DNA of 64,000 nt. Origin: Diogma glabrata (lineage: Eukaryota; Arthropoda; Insecta; Diptera; Cylindrotomidae). Below the pieces are notes generated by a model that worked only from the letters and a program-made list of their open reading frames with translations, had not been told where the DNA came from and did not search any database. Shown in pieces: positions 1 through 9,779 of the stretch. Within the stretch, counting starts at the first letter, position 1, and each line of letters opens with the position of its first letter. The position numbers and the translations under genes are program-made. The stretch lies in the NCBI GenBank assembly GCA_963693315.1, contig OY856186.1, positions 280,486,459 to 280,550,458 on the forward strand, in the 5' to 3' direction.

Positions 1-1690
1 AACCAGTGGAAGTTAACAGGCAAATGGATCGCCTGTCGTATGGCCCGCTATGACTGACGTTCTCGCTACGCCTTCACTAACCTCTTTATTCTCAACACAG
101 GCTGTTCCGGTTGTATCCGGTTAATTTGTTATGATTGAGAAAAAATTGAATTAGTAGGAGTTTGGATAATGGGACAACAAGTTAAGTTGGGTCTGAGTAG
201 ATGGGTAACAGCAGTTAAGGTTAAAATGACTTATAGTCGTAGATGATAAGCCATTTTAAAATAATGAAAATACAAAGTTGTGCCTTGTTATGATATAAAC
301 TTATTTGTAATAAGTATATAAAACTTAGATATCAGAATCAAAAAATAATTATTGGAAGTAAAAATGATGCTATCATGTTAATTTTGTTAGATTATATCAA
401 ATATAACGAACGGCGAATTTAATTACTTCTATTAAGTAGTAACATTTATGCTATTATAATCTGGTGTTAAACATCAATGTGCAAATAAATAAGCATAAGA
501 AAGTAAAATTTATGCTGTTTAATTTTGACTGTGAGAAAAATTATCACCAAATACCGAGTGATGCAAAGATATGTTCGGTCAAACAAGCTTCTTAAATTGG
601 TTTAAATATTAGAGAAAGTAATAAGACAACCATGTTTCGATGTTCTAACCCACTACAGGAACAACTTAAACTGGAAATGAAACCTCGGCAGCTTGGAGAA
701 TGGAGATATGCCTTGTAATATTTACTGTAAGTTTTTTTTTTATCTTATATTGTTATGATTAATTGAGGTATTTGGTACATTTTTTATTGCAACGATAGTA
801 AACCGATCATAAAGTTGAGAATAGCTAGTCATTTTGAGTAATTTCGGAACAAATCAGGGTAATAGGATAATTTTATGTCGCATTAAAAATAATGTAATAT
901 GATTTGCTGACGTTACTTAAAGTTGTGGTATGGTGGCTGATTTCCGCAGGACTTGGGTGTATCAGTAAGCACAAAACGGCAAACAAGGGGTGAAGACTAG
1001 GTGAGTGCACGACTGGTAGACGTAGTAGACGTACTAAATTGTATATACGGAATGCTTTTTGCAGAACACAAGATAGTTCAAATAAGACTGCGATAGTGTA
1101 AATAGTTAGTGAAGCGAATTAATTAATTTTAAACAAAACGCTGTATCGTGAACATAAAACCGTGTAAAAAAAGAAGTTATTGTGAATAAAGTTTTTATTG
1201 TTATTTAATAGAAATATTTTGCGATTTGAGAGAAGGCCAATGCAAAAGAAGGTAGAACAACGTGAAAATAAAATAAAAATATTATTTGTTGTGAAAATAC
1301 CTGTTAAGGGCTTTTTCAGGAGTTATTATTATTATGGTGGCTTAAGAAGTCGAAATATTTATTGATCTACAATATATATTAAATATTTTATTTTATTCGC
1401 TAGTTTTTAATTATATCCTTCTTACAAGCTAAAACTGAAAATAATTCTACCTCTTCTTTGGAAACAGTTGAAGATCTTGGGTCGAGTAACACACAACTCT
1501 AAGAGATTGAGACAATTTTGTAGAAACTTTTCATTTTGACGCTGTTAAATTTGCCCACTCAGAAGCCATTTAGCGAAATAGGCTTCTCTTTAATCACGAA
1601 ATAGGTAGATTGAAATAAGACACAAAACTCAGATTTGAAACTGTCGCTCTAAATAATCGCACAGAACTCTTATTTTATTTGTATTTTCTC
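1..1690. other. AT-rich DNA, no recognisable gene
   Basis: No long ORF, RNA gene or repeat shared with the rest of the window was recognised. Isolated splice-like signals occur, for example a pyrimidine/CAG acceptor near 950 and an AG/GTGAGT donor near 1001, but the 51 bases between them are closed in all three frames. They are not enough to call an exon. Confidence 0.5.
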
Positions 1691-1785
1691 TATTCTATCT
1701 AGAAACATTGGTATATGTCATATTTTATTATATAAAAGGATTCATTGTTTAGTTATACATTATTTACAAAAGAAACAAACAAATT

Positions 1786-1870
1786 GCGTCCATCAACATC
1801 AAAGAATGCATGTTGTTATGAGATCTAGAGGATTTAAAAGGGTTTTTGTGTTGTTGTTGACATTTTATTG
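1786..1870 (+). repeat. Degenerate 3' tail of the Jockey/CR1-like LINE
   Basis: This shares the order GCGTCCATCA, then a GATCTAGAGG-like block, then GGTTTTTGTGTTGTTGTTGACA and CATTTTATT with the 3' UTR of the LINE at 6675-9773 and with two further fragments at 38148-38280 and 38626-38738. It is a 5'-truncated remnant, which is how non-LTR retrotransposons usually decay. The upstream boundary is uncertain. Confidence 0.5.
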
Positions 1871-2211
1871 AACCAAACGAAGAAAATAAAAATAAAATAA
1901 CAAAACCAGGCCCTCACGTGATGAACGGTAGATCTGAAAAATAAAAGAGGATTGTGGAATTTATAATCTGAACCCAAATCACGGCAATTTTGGTTATTAA
2001 CAAAGCCATCAAGGTGAAAATGTTCTTCATCGCTCGTAGGATGATTTTGCTAAAAAAAACAGCATCCACTTGTTATGTTTTCAATAATCCACTCAACGAA
2101 CTTTTTTCGCTGTACGTGGTATAGGTTTCAGTTGATGTGTTAATTGAAAATTGTAAGCATATATAGACACAGATATTTTGTGAGAATACGCTGTTGAGAG
2201 CTTCTTAAAAT

Positions 2212-2436
2212 TTGCTATTCATGTCAACGCCACCAAATTCATTATCTGGTTTTTTACCGACACTCACAGCAACAGCTTCAATGCTGAAAGTTGAACGGCT
2301 TGTTTTCGGACGAACAGTGTGTTTAACGTCTCTTACAAATCCAGTCTCCCTAAAATTTTCAATTAATATCTTCACATCTTCATCAACTATGAAGTTAAAA
2401 CACTATTCCGGCCATATTTTGTATGAAGTTTTTCAA
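2212..2436 (-). pseudogene. DUF4817-type transposase N-terminal region, downstream part
   Basis: Read on the minus strand, this encodes a remnant containing ENFRETGFVRD, VRPKTSRS and IEAVAVSVGKKPD. These resemble the DUF4817 helix-turn-helix region that sits at the N-terminus of many insect Tc/mariner-like transposases (family knowledge). It lacks the DDE catalytic part. A stop and frame change lie near 2385-2390. It continues, across the LTR element at 2437-4251, into 4252-4334, where an ATG and the very start of the same protein are found. The LTR element therefore landed in an already decaying transposase copy. An unrelated HTH protein is possible but less likely. Confidence 0.6.
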
Positions 2437-2934
2437 TATTATGTTCTCCAAAATTATATTAAAACACAATAATCTTATTTAATCAACAGTCAAGTTGAGA
2501 CTGAGATTATTTATTCATTCAACTAATAACAATTACAAGAGAACTGATCGATGTTATAACAAAACAAGTATTTGAGTAATATCGATCAGTTAGCACCTTT
2601 TCTTAGAGTATATACATTTCATTTCTCCTTTTTTATTTTACAATACATTATATAAAAAAAATTTATTCACATACGATTATGGTTACTGCTAATATTATAC
2701 TAAAGATATATTCTCTTTCCCTTTAATTTAAATTTTCTAAAAAAAAATATTTTGTTATGAATATATAATACAGACTCTTTATGTACATATTAATGTACAA
2801 CAGTATAGTTATAATAAATTAACAATATTGTCTATAAAAAAATACAACAAAATCAATCAAAAGAATTATTTCTAATTACGAGAGGATGCGTATTCACATT
2901 GTTGCATTATAATGTGTTTCTTTGTAATTAATTT

Positions 2935-3246
2935 TTAAACAGCGTTTGCAATATCTCTTAAAAAATAATTTGTTCTCTCAGATCTGGCTCGTTTTGAAGG
3001 ACGATTGTCAATTTGTTTGTGCCTGCAATTATTACGTAATATGACCCGCTCAGTTGGATAAAATTCAAATTTATTACGATCTCTATTGAATATCTTCAGC
3101 TGATTTCGGTGAGCTGTTCGCCTAGAACCACGAACACAAATTAAATACAAACACTGTGACAACCGTTCCACAATCTCGCCCTTGATCCATTTTGCTTCAT
3201 TTTTACTATAACTATTCAAATATAAAATTTTTTGACCTGCCAACAA
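2935..3246 (-). pseudogene. LTR-element Pol C-terminal fragment (integrase tail)
   Basis: About 100 residues. The pattern WIKGEIVERLSQCLYLICVRG followed by basic and polar residues resembles the C-terminal tail of Ty3/Gypsy integrases, where WxxGxI/V and Y-x-V precede a histidine/arginine-rich stretch. The catalytic DDE core, RNase H and reverse transcriptase are absent. It sits between the Gag fragment and the 3' LTR of the 2437-4251 element, in the expected order and strand. The first codon of the open frame is not ATG, as expected for an internal fragment. Confidence 0.65.
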
Positions 3247-3381
3247 GGAAAATTTATTTTCTTTACGAAAAATTTTATTTGTATTACTACCAGTATTTGG
3301 GATACTAAATCTTACTTTTTTAATGTTCGATTTTACCTGCCTTTTTGAATTCAGTTTATTTAAAATTGTGTGTGGCTTAAC

Positions 3382-3606
3382 TTAAAAATCATTTCGGCTG
3401 GTGATATCGGCATAACCCTTTGTTATAGGTGAATCAGGATGTAGTAGCCGACATAGTATCACAAACGTATCCGGACCGATAAATGTAATAAAGAGCGAGA
3501 CCTGTTTTTCGTCTTGAACGTCATTACATTTGAAAAATTCACCCATTCGCATTAAATAACGCTCAAAATCACCTCCAGGCGTGAATGTTTCAATTGTTCC
3601 AATCAT
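3382..3606 (-). pseudogene. LTR-element Gag N-terminal fragment
   Basis: 74 residues starting at an ATG. The N-terminal MIGTIETFTPGGDFERYLMR and the following FFKCNDV, SLFITFIGPDTF resemble the start of Gag in Ty3/Gypsy elements, where a GDFE-type phrase precedes helices ending in a F-x-T-x-I/L-G block. The nucleic-acid-binding knuckle region and protease are missing. It lies downstream of the primer-binding site on the same strand, which supports the Gag call. It is a deletion remnant. Confidence 0.6.
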
Positions 3607-4251
3607 TTTATCGAGCTAAATTTATAATTAATTTACTCCAAGATAACGCAAGAACATGTGCATAAAAATAAGCCCGCCAATAATTTTTTTTTAATTAACC
3701 AATAAATTGGTAGCCCAAATAAAATAGTTTTAATTCACAAATTACCTGCACGATGAAACCTGCTATAAATTTAACTAACTTATATATTATGTATGTATTC
3801 CGTAAGTGCTATTTATTTAACCAATACAATTTGGTAACCCTTATAAAAAACAAAAAATTCACTTTTATTGAAGAAACAATTACAGCATTTTTATCAAACA
3901 ATCTTTCCTTTGTTACGTTGTAACCATTTTATCATGGCAAAACATATTTAATTAAATATAAATTAAACTTTTTATTTTTTTTAATTTATTTAAACCATGC
4001 ACTTTTGTTTTATATTTTAAAACAAATAAAAATTGTTAAATACCTGTGCCTCTATCTCGTCGCCATTATTATGTTCTCCAAAATTATATTAAAACATAAT
4101 AATTTTATTTAATCAACAGTCAAGTTGAGACTGAGATTATTTATTCATTCAACTAATAACAATTACAAGAGAACTGATCGATGTTATAACAAAACGAGTG
4201 TTTGAGTAATATCGATCAGTTAGGACCTTTTCTTAGAGTATACACATTTCA

Positions 4252-4334
4252 TTCAACTGTGGCCGTCAAACTTTCATTATTTTTGAGATATTGTTCAATA
4301 ATAAAACACATTGTTGTATTGTGTAACGCTCCAT
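4252..4334 (-). pseudogene. DUF4817-type transposase start, upstream part
   Basis: On the minus strand an ATG at 4334 opens MERYTIQQCV, a near match to the conserved opening of DUF4817-type insect transposase proteins. The frame shifts after about a dozen residues; a neighbouring frame then reads YLKNNESLTATVEKLHTKYG across the TTCAA target site into 2212-2436. This is the 5' half of the transposase copy split by the LTR element. Confidence 0.6.
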
Positions 4335-4492
4335 TTTTACTAACCCTAAACTCCCAGCTGTCAAATTGTTTTTTTCAGGGTTGCCAACAATTTATTGCAC
4401 AAATAGCTCAAATTAAAATTGTGGTTTAATTTTCCGACATCATTTATTTCTGATGTAAAAATAGAACAAAATCCATATGACCTTTTGAGCTA

Positions 4493-4540
4493 AAACTCTT
4501 AAACCCTTAAACCCTTAAACTCTTAAACTCTTAAACCCTT
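4493..4540. repeat. Six-copy 8-bp tandem repeat (AAACYCTT)
   Basis: Six uninterrupted 8-mers alternate between AAACTCTT and AAACCCTT. No other copy was noticed in the window. Confidence 0.9.
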
Positions 4541-4790
4541 ACATTCGGTACAGTTTGAAAGAATAAACTTTTAAACCCAACCGATCTATAAACTAATTTT
4601 TATCGTGCATTCACATCTGCCAAATCGTATTGTTGTTGTTCTTGCCATAGTTGTGAGCAATTGTCTCATTTCATTCAAAATTATACAACTATAGCGAGTT
4701 TTTTTTTAAATTTTCAACAAAAAATTTAAAATTAAAAAATAAATTAAAAACCATTAAAAAACAATAAACAAATTCAAATTTAAAGAAAAA

Positions 4791-5856
4791 AAGTCCAAGC
4801 GGCACGTATATCCGCTAGAAATAGGTAGATTTCGAGATCAGACAGTTTTGTGTGCCAGTAGAATCTTATGTATCAGATTATTTTAAACAAAACAAACTAA
4901 TGACAAACAGATATCGAACAAATTTTAAAAACATTAGCTACATATAAGCAAAACTATATCTATCCAATTTTCAAACAAACAAATGTCAAATCTACCATAG
5001 AACATATGTGTGACAATTTATGACACAAGCCTGCTCTATATCAGATGTCGTGCAATTACTGCAAAATATCAAAATAGTTTATTTCTAAGAAAAAAAAAAT
5101 AATTTCTTCAAATTCAAATCTTTTTATTGTTTTTTCATTGACTGTTATAAGGTTTTTGGAAATTTTAGTTATGGATTGTTACAAACTTTTTGGTTGAAGC
5201 CAATTACAAGTCAAAAACCTCTAACTACAGAGGTTTATATTTATAAGAAACAGATTAAAATGTTTCCAAAGATTCTAAATTTATGAAGTTTTTAAAAATA
5301 ATATTTTTATTATTAGTGTCCAAACGGCCGTTATAACGAATTTAAAAAACCAATTTTTTTTTCTAGTATAAAGCCTCTAGTTCCTTTACCATGTGTCAGA
5401 TTTTTCTGATTTAGGAACTTGTTAAAGATATTATTAAAACACACATGTTAACGAAAGGTTTTTTGATCTGGCTCCACAAATGCGACCGTGAGAGTGCCGG
5501 TTGAACCAAACGCATTTTGTGTTTTACAAGCTTTTTTGTTGGAGCCGCTCACTCAGAATCCTCCAACTGCAGGGGTCTATTTTTTGAAAGAAATTGATTT
5601 AAAAGGTTTCAAAGATTCTAAATTTATGAAGTTTTTAAAAATATTAATATCCAAACGGCCGTTATAACGGATCTAAAAAACAGACTTTTTTTCTAGTATA
5701 AAGCCTCTAGTTTCTTAACCATGTGTTTGATTTGGCTGATTTACGAACTTGTTCAAGATATTAATAGAACACACATGTACAGAAATTTTTTTTGATCTGC
5801 CTCGATATATACGACGGTGAGAGTGCCGGTCGTTTTCGTTATATCTCATATCGTTT
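4791..5856 (+). repeat. Family X interspersed repeat, subtype 1
   Basis: This begins AAGTCCAAGCGGCACGTATA, followed by a short GCGG...CCGC inverted pair, CTAG and AATAGGTAGATTT. It ends ...GAGAGTGCCGGT...CTCATATCG next to TA-rich DNA. Internally it has two imperfect tandem units of about 340 bp (roughly 5150-5490 and 5510-5835), each with ACGGCCGTTATAACG, a CTAGTATAAAGCCTCTAG block and ATGTGT...TTTGATCTG. The same ends occur at 35789-36687 (same subtype) and, with different interiors, at 26869-28067, 29924-30688 and 54758-55773. No coding capacity was seen. The class is unknown; a Helentron/HINE-like or other non-autonomous DNA element is possible. Confidence 0.7.
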
Positions 5857-6270
5857 ATATACAGGGTGTTTTATAATATATGGCGCAGGACTTTAGGATG
5901 TAATAGCTCGTCCAAAAATACGAAAAAAAGTCTATAACTTAACTTAACTTACCCTCTAAAGTGCACCATTTCCGAGATACAGGGTGTTGAAATTGAAAAA
6001 AAAAAAATTCGTTTTTTGCGAATATCTCCTGAACCGTTTATCGTACAGAAACAGCCTTCGTAAGCATTTTCTACTCATAATAAGCTATGTTTTGTGCGGA
6101 AATTTTTTTTTAAGTCTTAATTGGTGAAGGTTTTGAAGGGGTAGTGGGTGTTTTTCCTCCCAACTTCTACGCATTTTAGAGGGTAAGGTAAGATAAACTT
6201 TTTTTCATATTTTTGGACAACTATCACATCCTGAAGTCCTGCGCATATATTATGAAACACCCTGTATATA
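5857..6270. mobile_element. MITE with roughly 90-bp terminal inverted repeats
   Basis: The left end reads ACAGGGTGTTTTATAATATA and the right end reads, in reverse complement, ACAGGGTGTTTCATAATATA. The homology continues inward through GCAGGACTT, AGGATGT, CAAAAATA and TTACCCTCTAA. The element is about 414 bp, non-coding and TA-flanked, and sits at the TA-rich end of the family X copy. It is a non-autonomous DNA transposon whose superfamily I cannot fix from the ends. Confidence 0.8.
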
Positions 6271-6299
6271 CATATATAAATAAATTTTTTTTTTGTTCT

Positions 6300-6412
6300 T
6301 TTCGTCTCTGCTTATCATATAGGTATAGTCGTTTGGCACAAAAATTTTCCGAAATTCCGAGATGAGGTACATTACAATAGGTAGATTTTTATATGAAATC
6401 TACCTAAAATAA
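6300..6412. repeat. Short repeat with AGGTAGATTT palindrome
   Basis: The segment runs from TCGTCTCTGCTTATCATAT through GTCGTTTGGCAC and CCGAAATTCCGAGATGA to a hairpin of AGGTAGATTT and AAATCTACCT around a short TA spacer. It is nearly identical to 55790-55890. Both copies lie beside a family X copy and share its AATAGGTAGATTT word, so they may be detached terminal pieces of the same family. Confidence 0.65.
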
Positions 6413-6745
6413 AATAATTTTCTGCTACCAAAGGTGCAGCAGCATAAATGTCTCACATAAAAAAGCAAAAATAGTATATTATTTAATTAGGAGCTAAAGC
6501 GCTACTTTTTGTGTAGAGTCGAAACGAAACACAAAAAGTCACATTAGTTCCAAATAAAATTTTTAATAAATATGAAATCAACACTTCAAATTTTTTATAT
6601 ATATGTGATGAGTTAACAATTAAAAAAATAGTGAAAAAAATGGCAATGCTTTACAGTCGCTTTGACTATATATATTTTTTTTTTTAATAAAATGTGTTGT
6701 GTAATAGGGTTTACAATATGTGTCACAACAACACATAAATACCTT

Positions 6746-7102
6746 TTAAGACCTAGGTCTAGACCTGGGTCCCATAACCACTGGCGTTCTAAGGTGTAGA
6801 TTAACGCTTTTTTTAAACGTCTGTGGGTTGAAGCCACCTGAGACTAAGGGTTCCGGCAAACTATTCCATTTGTACGCAGTTCGGACAAAGAAGTCTCTCT
6901 GCGATCTGCCAGTATGACAGCGCAGGGTCTTTACCGTTTCACTGGTTGCGGCAGCCGGTTGCCGAGTGGAACGGGGGTAAGAATAAGTTTGAGGCATGAT
7001 GCCGCTGATTTCATCTGAGCACTGCTGATGACGATATTTGTAAAAAACAACGAGGTCAGCAACAGTGCGACGATGTTGTAGGGAATCAAGTTTTGATGTC
7101 AA
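6746..7102 (-). pseudogene. Jockey/CR1-like ORF2 C-terminal tail
   Basis: About 118 residues: KLDSLQHRRTVADLVVFYKY, then CHTGRSQRDFFVRTAYKWNS and LP. This is the post-RT tail typical of this LINE group, with RT...FF.R.A..WNSLP near the end. It continues the RT reading at 7239 once the 136-bp insert is passed over, which shows that the insert is secondary. The start is an internal codon, not a real initiation site. Confidence 0.75.
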
Positions 7103-7238
7103 ATGAAATCAATAATTTAAATTAATAAATTATTGTTAAATTGAATCACCAAACAATCTTTTTACTAAGTATATTTATTTATGACGCGTTTCGAATATTA
7201 AATATTCATCATCGGTACAAAAAATATGACATTCATTC
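7103..7238 (-). mobile_element. 136-bp insertion with hammerhead-like motif (possible Penelope-like 3' end)
   Basis: The insert splits the LINE reading frame between the RT core and its C-terminal tail. On the minus strand, 7215-7183 reads CCGATGATG, then a GAATATT/AATATTC stem, then CGAAACGCGTC. That layout matches the hammerhead-ribozyme-like motif near the 3' ends of the two Penelope-like families in this window (15363-15396 and 58334-58366). No coding sequence is present. The call as a severely 5'-truncated Penelope-like copy is inference; no clear target duplication was seen. Confidence 0.5.
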
Positions 7239-8680
7239 GTTCGATCACCTACAATTCGTATAGCTCGCTTTTGAACAGAGTCCAAGAGGGCTAAGATGGA
7301 AACAGAGGCAGCACCCCAAACTTGACAGCAGTGAAAAATTGGGGTGAAAAATTTTTTACATCTATTTAGGAGGCCGAGTTTTTTAGACGCGCTTTTTGCC
7401 ATCGCCATTACATGATCGTTCCAGAGTAGGTCATTTGAAACTGTGATACCCAATAAACGAATGTTTTTACATTCACCTATTGGTTCATCACACATACTAA
7501 ATAAAATATCTTTGGGGAACTCGGTCTTTAATCTGGAAACAATCAACAGCTGTGTATTGGTGGAGTTGAAATTGACAAGGTTTTGGTCACCCCAGTCGGC
7601 GACTTTATTCAGGTCTTTGTTCATGTTTATGGCAGCGTCTCTCCGGGCAGGATTAATTCGTTCGTGCATTTTACCTTTTGAAGGAAGGGGCTCGAACGAC
7701 TTGTGCAGAGTACTATCATCTGCTAAACTATTTATTGGGTTACTGGTGATTTTCAACAATTCGTTGATATAAATCAAAAATAGGGTTGGGGACAATACTG
7801 AGCCTTGGGGTACACCAGCGTTAATTAGTTTAGACTCAGAAGAATATCCGTCTAAGGTTACCGAAATGTATCGGTCGGATAGAAAATTTTGAATCAGCTT
7901 CACAACATTGGGATGAAAACCGTACGCAACGAGCTTGTTGATTAAGTTGGCATGCCAGACTCGATCGAATGCCTTGGAGATGTCTAAAGCGATAACGTAT
8001 GTTTCACCACCTTTATCAAGTATGCTGTTCCAACAATGCGCTACATAGTTTAATAGATCGGTAGTTGATCTTTTGTTTCGAAAACCGTATTGGCTGTCGG
8101 ATATTAAATGATTTTCTTCCAGAAATTTCGAAATATGTGTATTAATATAATGCTCATAGACTTTGGATAGGACCGATAGTAAAGCTATTGGCCTATAATT
8201 TGAGATATCGGATTTTGGTCCCTTTTTGGGGACGGGCTGGACATTGGCCAACTTCCACCACGAGGGAAATATACCAGATTTGTAGGATCGGTAGAATATT
8301 TTAGTTAAAGTTGGTGCAAGTTCTTTGGAAAAGGTTTTTAAAATAATGGGTGGAATATTGTCCATTCCTGAGGCTTTGTTGATGTTTAACCCCTTTAAAA
8401 GTTTAGCGACTATTTTGGGTTTGAAGTGAAGTTCATTCATATTAACTCCTGAAGACTGGATTTGGGGTATTTCTTTAGGAATTTCCAAAACAGTGGAGTT
8501 CAGAGCAAAGCGTTCAGCGAACAAGTTAGCTTTTCTTGCGGGATCATTGACGATTAAATCACCATCAATAATAGGGGGAATACAAAATTTTGTACCAGAA
8601 TTTAAAGAATAAATGGCACTGTAGAAACTCTTGTCAGAAACAGACATAGACGTAAGTTTTGAGGCTTTTCGCTCTGTCAA
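7239..8680 (-). pseudogene. Jockey/CR1-like reverse transcriptase
   Basis: The RT domain is present in order: NINKASGMDNIPP, the SNYRPIALLS block, QYGFRNKRSTTDLL, motif A ALDISKAFDRVWH, motif B AGVPQGSVLSPTLF, motif C SLADDSTLH, and the thumb with LLGITVSNDLLWNDH. Motif C has leucine where the usual residue before ADD is phenylalanine or tyrosine. That may be a lesion, because the two aspartates are intact. The frame is shifted relative to the upstream endonuclease; the reading ends in inserted DNA after LDSVQKRAIRIVGDR. Its role would be target-primed reverse transcription of the element RNA. Confidence 0.85.
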
Positions 8681-9773
8681 TTTCGAACTTTTCGTTTGAC
8701 ATAATCTGATTAGATATTTTGTTAGCCTTTAGATATTGGGATCGATTAGTGGGAGTTTTGTTATGAATCCAAATATTAAATGATCTACGTTTGTTTCTAA
8801 GTGCCATTTTGGCAGCTTTCGAATACAAGTATTTTTGTTTGGGTTTTACTATGGAGAAAGGGACAAATTTATTGATAGCAAATTGGATGGTTTCTGTAAA
8901 GTTTTGAGCAGAAACATTTACATTGTCAGTGTAAAAACAATGACGGTCGAAAGGGAAACCATGGAAAAAATTTTGAAGACCACTCTTATCCATTTTTGAG
9001 TAATGAAATATTTTACGGGGTTCGGGAGCTGTAGTTTTAAGTAAATCAGTTTTGATAACTGATGAGATTAAATAATGATCAGAATTTCCAATACTACCTT
9101 TCGCGACATCGACACTCGTAATATCTGGCATTGTGGTAAGATAGAGATCTAAAAGAAAACTATTATCACCGCCATTACGGAGAGTGAAAGTCGGGCTTTT
9201 AACAATTTTCAATAGGCCCTGAGACGCGGCAAAAATTTCTGCCAGTTTTCCACTATTGTCAACATCGTCGGTCGATTTGGAGAATTCCAACCATGATTTG
9301 TTGTGGACGTTAAAGTCACCGGTAACGATAACTTCACAATTAGGGGACTTTGCTCTAATCTCGTCCATAATTTTTGTCAGTATATTAAAAAAGTTTGGGT
9401 TACGTTTGTTGGGGGACCGGTATAAAGCTATTGTAAAAAAAATCATTTCTGGAAGACAAATCTTTAAAACCATTGTATTGAAGCCGTCACCGTGTAGTTC
9501 AAAATTTGGAAAGCGCGTGTACGCAACACTCTCATGAATGAATGCGCATACGCCCTGATGGAGTTTGAAAGCTGATTCAAGCCTATATTTGGAATTAAGC
9601 GATTCTATAAAGAGAAAATTTTCAGAAACTTGTGTTTCTGTAAGGAATAGAATGTTCGGTTTGTCGTGCTCAAGATGATGTTGCACGTGGTCATGGTTAG
9701 CGTTCAATCCGCAGATGTTTTGAACATGTATTTTAAATTTTTTTATTGATTCATATATGTTTTGTCCCTGCAA
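8634..9773 (-). pseudogene. Jockey/CR1-like apurinic endonuclease (EEP) domain
   Basis: About 379 residues of an exonuclease-endonuclease-phosphatase fold protein: KIHVQNICGLNANHDHVQ (motif with the catalytic Asn), ILFLTETQV (catalytic Glu), GDFNVHNKSWLE (Asp/Asn), SFLLDLYLT and GNSDHYLISS (SDH, catalytic Asp-His). It would nick target DNA to prime reverse transcription. It ends in a different frame from the RT with a 47-bp overlap. In this group endonuclease and RT are one ORF2, so a one-base indel has separated them. The ATG at 9773 may not be the original start. Confidence 0.8.
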
Positions 9774-9779
9774 ATTCCG

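Larger units (their letters stand above)
2437..4251 (-). mobile_element. Internally deleted Ty3/Gypsy-like LTR retrotransposon
   Basis: The 185-bp LTRs lie at 2437-2621 and 4067-4251. Read on the minus strand each begins TGAAATG. By eye they differ at about six positions. A 5-bp target duplication, TTCAA, flanks the element at 2432-2436 and 4252-4256. Just inside the 5' LTR (minus) is a primer-binding-site-like TGGCGACGAGATAG. A purine-rich tract (minus AAAAAAGGAGAAA) abuts the 3' LTR near 2622-2635. Only the ends of gag and pol remain, so most of the coding region has been lost and the copy is non-autonomous. It interrupts a DUF4817-type transposase remnant. Confidence 0.85.
6675..9773 (-). 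mobile_element. Jockey/CR1-group non-LTR retrotransposon, defective
   Basis: On the minus strand the order is endonuclease, reverse transcriptase, a C-terminal cysteine-poor tail, a 3' UTR and an A-run (T-run on the plus strand near 6675-6686). The copy is broken by a frameshift between the endonuclease and RT frames (8634-8680) and by a 136-bp insertion at 7103-7238. No ORF1/Gag was recognised upstream. Short related 5'-type fragments occur near 9780-9860, 10310-10385 and 37970-38090, and 3' tails at 1786-1870, 38148-38280 and 38626-38738. Confidence 0.85.

Noticed and set aside
657..717. Possible terminal exon after TTCTAACCCACTACAG encoding about 19 residues
   Set aside because: Too short, unrecognised and unsupported by neighbours.
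951..1003. Possible exon between TTCCGCAG and AG/GTGAGT
   Set aside because: All three frames contain stops and there is no partner exon; chance splice words are expected in AT-rich DNA.
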